Below, one piece after another: positions 1-5,122 of a stretch of 5,176 nucleotides of DNA. The stretch spans positions 9,926-15,101 of the forward strand of contig JAHFDQ010000074.1 in NCBI GenBank assembly GCA_023248915.1, written 5' to 3'. This DNA comes from Archangiaceae bacterium (GTDB taxonomy: Bacteria; Myxococcota; Myxococcia; Myxococcales; Myxococcaceae). The notes beneath the pieces were generated by a model. That model had not been told where the DNA came from and ran no database searches. It worked only from the letters and a program-made list of their open reading frames with translations. The translations under genes were made by a program, and so were the position numbers. Numbering within the stretch: position 1 is the first letter of the stretch; each line of letters starts with the position of its first letter.

Positions 1-1
1 G

Positions 2-1348
2 GTCTGGAAGGTGCTGGTCAACCTGTGGGACCACGAGCAGCGCCGCGGCGTGGCGCACCACGACAACGAGCTGACCGGCCGGGTGGCGGTGGTGGCCGAC
101 GCCTCGAGCCACTCGGCCCAGCCGCGCGCGACCCCCATCGGGCCGGTGCCGGGGGCCGCGCTGGTCGGGCAGGCGCTGGTGAACCTCTTGCGTGCCGACG
201 GCATCACCCGCGTCGCGCCCGAGGTGGACCTGCTCGCGACGTTCGGAATGGCGCTGGCGGGGGCGCTCTTGACCGTCCTGTATTCGGCGCTGTTCAAGGC
301 CCGGTCCGGGTTGCCGAGCGCGACCTTGTGTGTGGCCGTCTTGGGAACCGCCTGGGTCTTCGTCGCGCGGACGCTGTTCGTCAACGACCAGGAGTGGGTG
401 GCCATCGCCGGGCCGCTCGCCGCCGCGTCGACCACTTTCTTCGCCGCCACCGGGTACGCCTCGGCGATCGAGCGCCGGTTCCGCGAGTTCGTCACCAGCG
501 CGCTCGGCCGCTACGTCCACCCCGAGGTCGCCCGCCGCGTCGAGAGCGACATCGGGCTGATGCACCCCGAACGCCGGGCGGTGACCTTCTACGTCGCCGA
601 CCTGGTGGGCTTCGGCACGGCGGCGGCCGAGCTTCCGCCCGAGCAGGTGGTGGCGCTGTTGCGCGAGGTCTTCAGCGAGGTCAGCCAGTGCATCGCCCGG
701 GCCGGCGGCCACGTCGACAAGTACGTCGGCGACTCAGTCACGGCCTTTTGGGGGGCCCCGGTGCGCCTCGAACATCACGCCCGTTCCGCTTGTGGGGCGG
801 CGCTGAACGTCGACCGGGTCATCGAGGGCCGGCGGGCCGCCTGGGAGAAGACGTTCGGCCGTAAGGTGCAGGTGTGCGCCGGTCTGGCCTCGGGCGAGGT
901 GGTGGCCGGCGACATGGGCTCGGAGGTCAAGGCGAACTACACGGTGGTGGGCGAACCGGTCGGCCTGGCGGCGCGCCTCGAGTCGGCGGGCCGCCGGTAC
1001 GGGGTGCGAATTCTCGCCAGCGACGCGACCTACGAGGGCGCCCGGGGGCCGTATGTGTTTCGGGAGGTCGACCGGGTGCGCTGGAACGCGAACGGACCGG
1101 TCGAGCGGGTGCACGAGCTCGTCGGGCGCGTCGAGGACTTGGGGCCCGAACGGGCGAAGCAGGTGGCGGCGTTCCTCGAGGCGCTGGGCGCCTACCACGC
1201 CCGCCGGTTCTCGGACGCCGAGGCGGGCTTTGCCCGGTGCGCCGCGGCGGGGGCCGACCCCGTGGCCGAGCAGTACGCTGCCCGGTGCCGGCGATACCTG
1301 GCGTCGCCCCCGCCGGCGGACTGGGACGGCGTTTTCGCGGCGCCGTGA
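2..1348 (+). CDS. CHASE2-domain adenylate/guanylate cyclase, membrane receptor (5' end outside window)
   Basis: Predicted inner-membrane receptor that makes a cyclic nucleotide (probably cAMP) in the cytoplasm in response to a periplasmic signal. The frame is open from the left edge, so the GTG at 11 is not a convincing start and most of the CHASE2 sensor is missing. Numbering from that GTG: residues 1-60 look like the end of CHASE2 (GRVAVV, then TPIG..VPGAALVGQALVNLL). Three hydrophobic helices follow at about 74-94, 104-122 and 129-150. A linker (GRYVHPEVARRV) leads to the class III cyclase domain at about 188-345. Metal-binding Asp197 and Asp241 and the purine-reading pair Lys237/Thr311 (class IIIb-like) are present, as is Arg322. 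The transition-state Asn expected at 318 is Gly (GGC, 962-964). The C-terminal 75 residues are TPR-like and end in the PPPADWDGV signature usual for CHASE2 cyclases. A 6-bp inverted repeat (1326-1331/1341-1346) overlaps the stop codon. Confidence 0.93.
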   Translation, partial: VWKVLVNLWDHEQRRGVAHHDNELTGRVAVVADASSHSAQPRATPIGPVPGAALVGQALVNLLRADGITRVAPEVDLLATFGMALAGALLTVLYSALFKARSGLPSATLCVAVLGTAWVFVARTLFVNDQEWVAIAGPLAAASTTFFAATGYASAIERRFREFVTSALGRYVHPEVARRVESDIGLMHPERRAVTFYVADLVGFGTAAAELPPEQVVALLREVFSEVSQCIARAGGHVDKYVGDSVTAFWGAPVRLEHHARSACGAALNVDRVIEGRRAAWEKTFGRKVQVCAGLASGEVVAGDMGSEVKANYTVVGEPVGLAARLESAGRRYGVRILASDATYEGARGPYVFREVDRVRWNANGPVERVHELVGRVEDLGPERAKQVAAFLEALGAYHARRFSDAEAGFARCAAAGADPVAEQYAARCRRYLASPPPADWDGVFAAP

Positions 1349-1481
1349 AGGGGTGTAGCCGCCCGCAAGGGGGTGCCAACGGAAATGGCAGGTGCCGGTT
1401 CGAGGCCCAGCGACTTCCTTGTGCGCCGCCGCCCGAAGCCGGTCGGCCCGGGCCCCGCGCTCCGCCGCGTCACGGAAAGGA

Positions 1482-1542
1482 CGGAGAATTGGGTCCGACG
1501 CGCGGCCAACCTCGGGGTCCTCGGACCAGGACCCAATCTCTG
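1482..1542. repeat. Bulged inverted repeat with inner GGTCC/GGACC hairpin
   Basis: TTGGGTCC at 1489-1496 is the exact reverse complement of GGACCCAA at 1529-1536. With one unpaired A (1488), the stem continues as GAGA (1484-1487) against TCTC (1537-1540), then one G-T wobble and one C-G pair. Inside the loop, GGTCC (1516-1520) and GGACC (1523-1527) form a second dyad. A transcript could fold here from either strand. No T-tract follows on the plus strand, so it is not a classical intrinsic terminator, although its place after the cyclase gene would suit a transcript-end structure. High GC raises the chance of fortuitous dyads. Confidence 0.5.
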
Positions 1543-1652
1543 CCCATTCCGTAACGGTCCCGCCCGGCCGCTCGCCGCGGGAGACGTGCGCTGCGGACTC
1601 GGGCCGGCGCCATCGGCGAGTGGCCGCCCCCCGGGCCTGCTTCTCGAGCTGC

Positions 1653-1710
1653 TTTACCAATATACAATATAGAGACAACAAGTGCTCTACTAGTTACGTC
1701 TAGGTACAAC
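1653..1710. other. AT-rich island with candidate promoter-like elements
   Basis: By count, 20 of 58 bases are G or C (about 34%), and only 3 of the 19 bases at 1653-1671 are, in a window near 70% GC. It contains TATACAAT (1661-1668), which resembles a sigma-70 -10 element on the plus strand, but no good -35 lies at the right distance. On the minus strand TTGTAC (1709-1704) resembles a -35, but its partner 17 bases on is poor. Two CTAG tetramers (1690-1693, 1700-1703), often rare in bacteria, sit 10 bp apart. Possible roles are a promoter for an unannotated RNA, a protein-binding site, or the scar of an insertion. None is proven. Confidence 0.45.
1658..1671. repeat. Perfect tandem heptamer CAATATA x2
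   Basis: CAATATA at 1658-1664 is followed at once by CAATATA at 1665-1671. This is the most AT-rich stretch of the window. A tandem 7-bp repeat fits either a pair of operator half-sites or a short target duplication. No element lies between the copies, so a fresh insertion is excluded. Confidence 0.6.
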
Positions 1711-1860
1711 ACCCCCAAGAATCGTCCGGGTAGGGTGGGTCGGCGGCGACCACTGAGGGCTCGTCCTGGGCCGGTCGCCCGACTCGGGCGCGGCGTGGAG
1801 CGTATGCAGGGTGGCGTTTGGCCCGGGGCTTGCGCCGAGAATCCGGTGCGGACCCCCGTT

Positions 1861-1879
1861 CGCCGCGAATTCCGCGGCG
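1861..1879. repeat. Small perfect hairpin, 7-bp stem and 5-nt loop
   Basis: CGCCGCG (1861-1867) pairs with CGCGGCG (1873-1879) around the loop AATTC. The stem is all G-C. A 7-bp GC stem is not rare in sequence of this composition. Right after it, GGTCC (1880-1884) and GGACC (1894-1898) form another short dyad. Confidence 0.3.
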
Positions 1880-2065
1880 GGTCCGGTGGCTCTGGACCTG
1901 GTCGCGAATGGGACGGCACACGGTCGCAGGCCCGAGCGCGCCGGGGCAACTTCGGCCGATCTGGGACCGCCGGAAGCTGGAGGATGCCGATCAGCAGGGA
2001 GCGCGCGTCCGGAGCGGACCGCCCCCTCTACCCTACCTGCCAAGCAGCTCGAGCTGAACGTCAAC

Positions 2066-2136
2066 CCGGTCGTTCCGGGTGGCCTGCCGGTGAAGCCCCA
2101 GAAATTAGTGACCCTGATGGGCAGGTGAACGACCGG
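2066..2136. repeat. 9-bp inverted repeat with nested 6-bp dyad
   Basis: CCGGTCGTT (2066-2074) is the exact reverse complement of AACGACCGG (2128-2136). Inside it, CCTGCC (2083-2088) pairs with GGCAGG (2120-2125), so the two arms stack into a longer interrupted stem. A competing local hairpin, CCCGG (2065-2069) with CCGGG (2075-2079), uses part of the same left arm, so two exclusive folds are possible. The element lies 56 bases beyond the stop of the minus-strand gene, in its possible 3' untranslated region. It has no T-tract. The role is unknown. Confidence 0.4.
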
Positions 2137-2165
2137 CTCGAGGTGCCGGGCTGGCTCGGTGACAA

Positions 2166-2187
2166 GCGGGCCGCTCCGACGCCCCGC
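2166..2187 (-). terminator. Possible weak terminator stem after the minus-strand gene
   Basis: Read on the minus strand, a GCGGG/CCCGC stem of 5 bp with a 12-nt loop begins four bases after the TGA and is followed by TTGT. The stem is short, and four bases with three T are a poor U-tract. It may be a transcript-end structure or chance pairing in GC-rich DNA. Confidence 0.2.
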
Positions 2188-2191
2188 AAGT

Positions 2192-3220
2192 TCAGGGAAA
2201 CACTCCCGACACGACGGCGCCCCCGGGGGCTGGTGTCACGGCCACCGGGCCGCCCCACCACCAGAGCGCGACTCCCGTCACCGCCAGGGCGGCACCTCCC
2301 GCGAACAGCCAGTTCGCCGCGGTCGCGTCCGTGATGGCGCGCTTCTCGAGCTCGAGCTCGCGCTGCTGGGTGATCTTCGCGACCTTCTCCGAGGGGCCGG
2401 GCGCCGCGGCCGCGATCTGGGCGCGCGCGCTCGCCGACATCACTCCGAACACGACGCCCGTCACGAGCGCCGCTCCCCCAGCGGCCGCGAGTCCGAGCGC
2501 CGCGACCCGACCGCCGGGCAGCCGCCCCAACAACCCGGGTCGTTCCACTCCGGCGACTTCCGCGCCCTTGCCGTCGATGCGAGCCTCGAGCGGCAGGTCG
2601 GGAGCGCCTACCGTGGCCAGGACGGCCTCGTGGTCGCCCAGGTATTCTGCCCACCACCGAATTGCCGGCCCCACCACCGGCGCCTGGGCCACTCCGGCCG
2701 TCACCGACGCGTCGACGGTTGCCCAATCGGCACCCTCCGGTCGGACGTGAAAGCGCACCCGCCGGCCCAGCGACAGCGGGTCTGACGCGACCTTGATCGA
2801 CAGCGACTTCAACGTGCCCTGGCTCTGCTCGGGAGGAAGCGCGGACACGTTCAGCGCTCCGCGGTCGGCCACCCAGCGCGTGGCGGCTGTCCAGGGGGCC
2901 GTCACCCGGGGCGGGTAGTCGCCCAGCAGATTCCGCCGCGGGTCCAGGCACAAGAGCATCTTGAAGGCTTCGATGGCCTTCTGGCCCTGGCTGCCGAGGC
3001 CGGCGACGATGCCCTGTTGCTCGAGAATTCCGAGCAGCGTGGTCCGGTCGTTGCCGGGCGACTCGAGCGCCAGCCTCAGGGCCTTTTCGGCTTCGTCGAG
3101 GTCGAGGTCGATCGTCGCCTGACGGGCCCGAGAGAGCTGCTGCGCCCCCGTCGGGGCGGGAGCCGCGGCAGAGGCGCTCTCGAAGAGCAGCAGGGCCACG
3201 AAGCCCAGGGCGTGCGCCAT
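2192..3220 (-). CDS. Exported TPR-like protein with two C-terminal transmembrane helices, function unknown
   Basis: I do not recognise a named family; the layout resembles uncharacterised myxobacterial envelope proteins. Residues 1-20 form a hydrophobic signal-like segment ending in ASAAA, with no basic residue in the n-region. Residues 26-100 are helical and TPR-like (DEAEKALRLAL, then AIEAFKMLLCLDPRRNLLG). Residues 137-205 look like a beta-rich domain (SLSIKVASDPLSLGRRVRF). A glycine/alanine-rich transmembrane helix (about 238-260), a charged helix (263-302, QQRELELEKRA) and a second helix (about 303-322, ending WWWGG) follow. A short tail with a strand-like end (GAVVSGVFP) closes it. ATG at 3220 is the only start after the in-frame TAG 12 bases upstream, and no Shine-Dalgarno is visible. 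The gene is divergent from the kinase, 99 bp away, so shared control is plausible. The TPR-like and beta regions suggest protein or peptidoglycan binding in the periplasm, but that is inference. Confidence 0.85.
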   Translation of the reverse strand: MAHALGFVALLLFESASAAAPAPTGAQQLSRARQATIDLDLDEAEKALRLALESPGNDRTTLLGILEQQGIVAGLGSQGQKAIEAFKMLLCLDPRRNLLGDYPPRVTAPWTAATRWVADRGALNVSALPPEQSQGTLKSLSIKVASDPLSLGRRVRFHVRPEGADWATVDASVTAGVAQAPVVGPAIRWWAEYLGDHEAVLATVGAPDLPLEARIDGKGAEVAGVERPGLLGRLPGGRVAALGLAAAGGAALVTGVVFGVMSASARAQIAAAAPGPSEKVAKITQQRELELEKRAITDATAANWLFAGGAALAVTGVALWWWGGPVAVTPAPGGAVVSGVFP

Positions 3221-3226
3221 GGGTGA

Positions 3227-3256
3227 ACGCTAGCCGACGCCCGGGGTCCGCTCCAA
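3227..3256 (-). promoter_or_regulatory. Candidate promoter for the minus-strand gene, leaderless geometry
   Basis: On the minus strand TTGGAG (3256-3251) and TAGCGT (3232-3227) are 18 bases apart. The -10 candidate keeps the three most important bases of TATAAT (T1, A2, T6), and the -35 keeps TTG. Six bases separate the -10 from the ATG at 3220, so transcription would start at or next to the start codon. That agrees with the missing Shine-Dalgarno. The match is weak and unproven. Confidence 0.3.
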
Positions 3257-3283
3257 CATCCGATCGTTTCCCCGAGCGCCGAA

Positions 3284-3312
3284 TTGACAGGGCAGGGCAC
3301 CCGGCCGAGAGT
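3284..3312 (+). promoter_or_regulatory. Candidate -35 TTGACA (weak -10) upstream of the kinase
   Basis: A perfect TTGACA lies at 3284-3289, rare in DNA of this composition. Seventeen bases later is GAGAGT (3307-3312), which shares only three bases with TATAAT and also serves as the likely ribosome binding site. If used, transcription would begin around 3320, the chosen start codon. The good -35 and poor -10 point to an activator-dependent promoter or to coincidence. Confidence 0.25.
3307..3311 (+). promoter_or_regulatory. Ribosome binding site supporting the kinase start at 3320
   Basis: GAGAG lies 8 bases before ATG 3320, normal spacing. It favours this ATG over the in-frame TTG at 3284, which would add 12 residues of no kinase character and has no purine-rich stretch at the right distance. 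Confidence 0.5.
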
Positions 3313-3319
3313 CGAGCCG

Positions 3320-5122
3320 ATGGATGCGTCGAATCCGGCGCTCCCGCGCGTCCCCTGGAAGGCGGGCGACACGATCGGGCGCTACCGTCTGCTCGCCCAC
3401 CTCGCCACCGGCGGGATGGCGGAGATCTGGCTCGCGCAACAGGACGGTCCGAAGGGCTTCGGCAGGGAAGTCGTCATCAAGAAGATCTCGGACGCCTACC
3501 TCGAAGACCCCGAATTCATCGACATGTTCCTCGACGAGGCGCGCCTCGCGGCACAGCTCAACCACCCGAACGTCGTTCAGATCTTCGACCTTGGCGAGCA
3601 CCTCGGCGGGTACTACATGGCGATGGAGTACCTGGACGGAGAGACCGTCGCGGTCATGGCGCGCAACGCCAAGACTTCGGGCCTGTCGCTGCCGCTGCCG
3701 TTCGTCGCGCGCATCATCGCCAGCGCCGCCGAAGGGCTCGACTACGCCCACCGGAAGGTGGGGCAAGATGGCGCCCCGCTCAACATCGTCCACCGCGACG
3801 TGTCGCCTTCGAACCTGGTGATGACGTACGACGGCATCGTGAAGGTGGTCGACTTCGGAATCGCGAAGGCGGCCAAGCGTGCCTCCCACACCCAGGCGAA
3901 GCAGGTGAAGGGAAAGTTGGCCTACATGTCGCCCGAGCAGGTGCGGGGCGAGGGGCTCGACGCCCGGTCCGACGTCTTCGCGTTGGGCATCATCCTATTC
4001 GAGCTCTTGACGTTGACCCGGTTGTTCAAGGTCGAGGACACGTTCCAGGCGTTGGCCGCCATCGGCGGCAAGGCGCCGCTGCCCTCGGCGAGCGACCGCA
4101 ACCCCGAAGTGCCCGAGGCGCTCGCGGCCATCGTTGCGAAGGCCCTGTCCCGAGAGCGGGAATCCAGGTTCCAGACTGCGCACGAGCTGTCCGCCGCGCT
4201 CGAGGGTTGGCTGCGGACGGTCAAGGACGCTCCGAGCGCCGCCGAGCTTTCGGCGTACATGCGCACGACGTTCGCGGACCGAATCCAGAAGCGGGCTCGG
4301 CTGCTCGAACAGGCGCGCGCCGGGGCCACCCCCGACCCGATGCCCGAGGTGCTGCTGTCGAAGACGCCGTCGATGCCGGGCTCGACTGACCCGGGCGTTG
4401 CGGTGCCCGCGGACGGCGCGGGGGGGCAGGCCGTCTCGCCCGACGCGCCGAGGCATGCCTCGAAAGAGAACGTCGTTCTCCCGACCCACGCCGAGGCGGC
4501 GGTCGCCCCGAGAAGGAGGTCTTCGCGGGCGCCCCTCGCGGTCGGCGTCGTCGCGGCGGTGGCGCTGGGTGCCGCGGTAGTCTGGTTCCTCGGGCGCGGC
4601 CGAGAGGTTGCCGCGCCGGCGGTGGCCCCGGCGCCTCCTCGGACCGCCGTCGGGCGGCTGACGGTGCGCACCGAACCGCCCGGGGCCTCGGTTTCCATCA
4701 ACGGTAAGGACCGCGGGACGGCTCCCCTCGTCGTCGACGATGTCGAGGTGGGCGAAGTCCGGGTGCTCGCCGTGCTGCCTGACCGGCTCCCGGCGTCAAG
4801 GACATTGACGCTTCGGCGTGAAGGAGAGGCGCTCGAGCTGGCCCTCGAGCTGCCTGCGCCGCCGGCAGTCCGGCCACCCGAGCCGGCTCGGCCCGTCACG
4901 CCGCCCAAGGTGGTGGGTCAGGGCAAGCTGACGCTCGACACCACGCCCTGGGCGACGGTGTACGAGGGCGAACGCCGACTGGGCGACACGCCGCTCATCA
5001 AGGTGCCGATCGTCGCCGGCCGCCACGTGCTGAAGTTGGTAAACCCTGAGAAGGGGGTGCGGACTACCGTCGTGGTGGAAATCCGCGCCGGGCAGCTCAC
5101 CGTCAAGAAGCTACAGCTCTGA
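3320..5122 (+). CDS. Transmembrane Ser/Thr protein kinase (Hanks/PknB type) with two periplasmic PEGA domains
   Basis: A 600-aa signalling kinase that transfers phosphate from ATP to Ser/Thr of target proteins. The kinase domain spans residues 21-290: glycine loop LATGGMAEIWLA (28-39), ATP-anchoring Lys54 (VVIK), helix C Glu73, catalytic loop HRDVSPSN (158-165, Asp160), DFG 178-180, YMSPEQ (202-207), Asp218 and Arg283. All catalytic residues are present, so it should be active. The Lys usual in HRDLKPxN is Ser162, and the Thr of the usual GTxxYMxPE is Lys199. A juxtamembrane linker (about 300-400, rich in Pro, Ala and Ser) ends in RRRSSR. A single transmembrane helix (404-425) follows, so the C-terminus is periplasmic. 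Two PEGA-type beta domains lie at 445-511 (TEPPGASVSINGK) and 535-600 (TTPWATVYEGERRLGDTPL), separated by a proline-rich linker. PEGA domains are thought to bind surface or cell-wall ligands, so they may sense the envelope. No substrate is evident. Confidence 0.95.
   Translation: MDASNPALPRVPWKAGDTIGRYRLLAHLATGGMAEIWLAQQDGPKGFGREVVIKKISDAYLEDPEFIDMFLDEARLAAQLNHPNVVQIFDLGEHLGGYYMAMEYLDGETVAVMARNAKTSGLSLPLPFVARIIASAAEGLDYAHRKVGQDGAPLNIVHRDVSPSNLVMTYDGIVKVVDFGIAKAAKRASHTQAKQVKGKLAYMSPEQVRGEGLDARSDVFALGIILFELLTLTRLFKVEDTFQALAAIGGKAPLPSASDRNPEVPEALAAIVAKALSRERESRFQTAHELSAALEGWLRTVKDAPSAAELSAYMRTTFADRIQKRARLLEQARAGATPDPMPEVLLSKTPSMPGSTDPGVAVPADGAGGQAVSPDAPRHASKENVVLPTHAEAAVAPRRRSSRAPLAVGVVAAVALGAAVVWFLGRGREVAAPAVAPAPPRTAVGRLTVRTEPPGASVSINGKDRGTAPLVVDDVEVGEVRVLAVLPDRLPASRTLTLRREGEALELALELPAPPAVRPPEPARPVTPPKVVGQGKLTLDTTPWATVYEGERRLGDTPLIKVPIVAGRHVLKLVNPEKGVRTTVVVEIRAGQLTVKKLQL

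Larger units (their letters stand above)
1349..2191. other. 843-bp spacer between convergent genes, no credible gene
   Basis: The spacer lies between the stop codons of the cyclase gene and the minus-strand membrane protein gene. Open frames cross it on both strands, but their products are dominated by Arg, Pro, Gly, Ser and Ala with no recognisable domain. They are the usual by-product of high-GC sequence. No tRNA, rRNA, CRISPR or transposase was recognised. The spacer does hold a bulged inverted repeat (1482-1542), an AT-rich island (1653-1710), a small hairpin (1861-1879), a long-loop inverted repeat (2066-2136) and a possible weak terminator (2166-2187). It also has ten GGWCC words, against twelve in the rest of the window. 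It could hold an unannotated RNA, a decayed gene or simply untranslated DNA. Confidence 0.7.

Noticed and set aside
11..13. GTG at 11 as the true start of the cyclase gene
   Set aside because: The frame is open to the window edge, and the protein would begin inside the CHASE2 domain, so the gene is cut by the window rather than short.
1397..1403. GGTTCGA resembling a tRNA T-loop
   Set aside because: The flanking bases do not form the 5-bp T-stem, and no acceptor or anticodon arm could be placed around it.
734..1681. Minus-strand open frame of 315 codons across the cyclase 3' end and spacer
   Set aside because: Arg/Pro/His-rich product without recognisable motifs. About two thirds is antisense to the cyclase domain.
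1470..1949. Minus-strand open frame of 159 codons in the spacer
   Set aside because: Arg/Pro-rich with no domain, and it crosses the AT-rich island with an abrupt change of composition.
1735..2334. Plus-strand open frame of 199 codons in the spacer
   Set aside because: Arg/Pro/Gly-rich product with no motif. It runs antisense into the minus-strand gene and has no ribosome site.
3284..3319. TTG at 3284 as the kinase start
   Set aside because: It would add 12 residues with no kinase function. The ATG at 3320 has a GAGAG at proper spacing, and TTGACA is better read as a possible -35.
3922..4908. Minus-strand open frame of 328 codons opposite the kinase gene
   Set aside because: It lies wholly antisense to a gene with clear kinase and PEGA motifs. 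Its product is Ser/Ala/Gly/Arg-rich with no domain, as expected from third-position GC bias.
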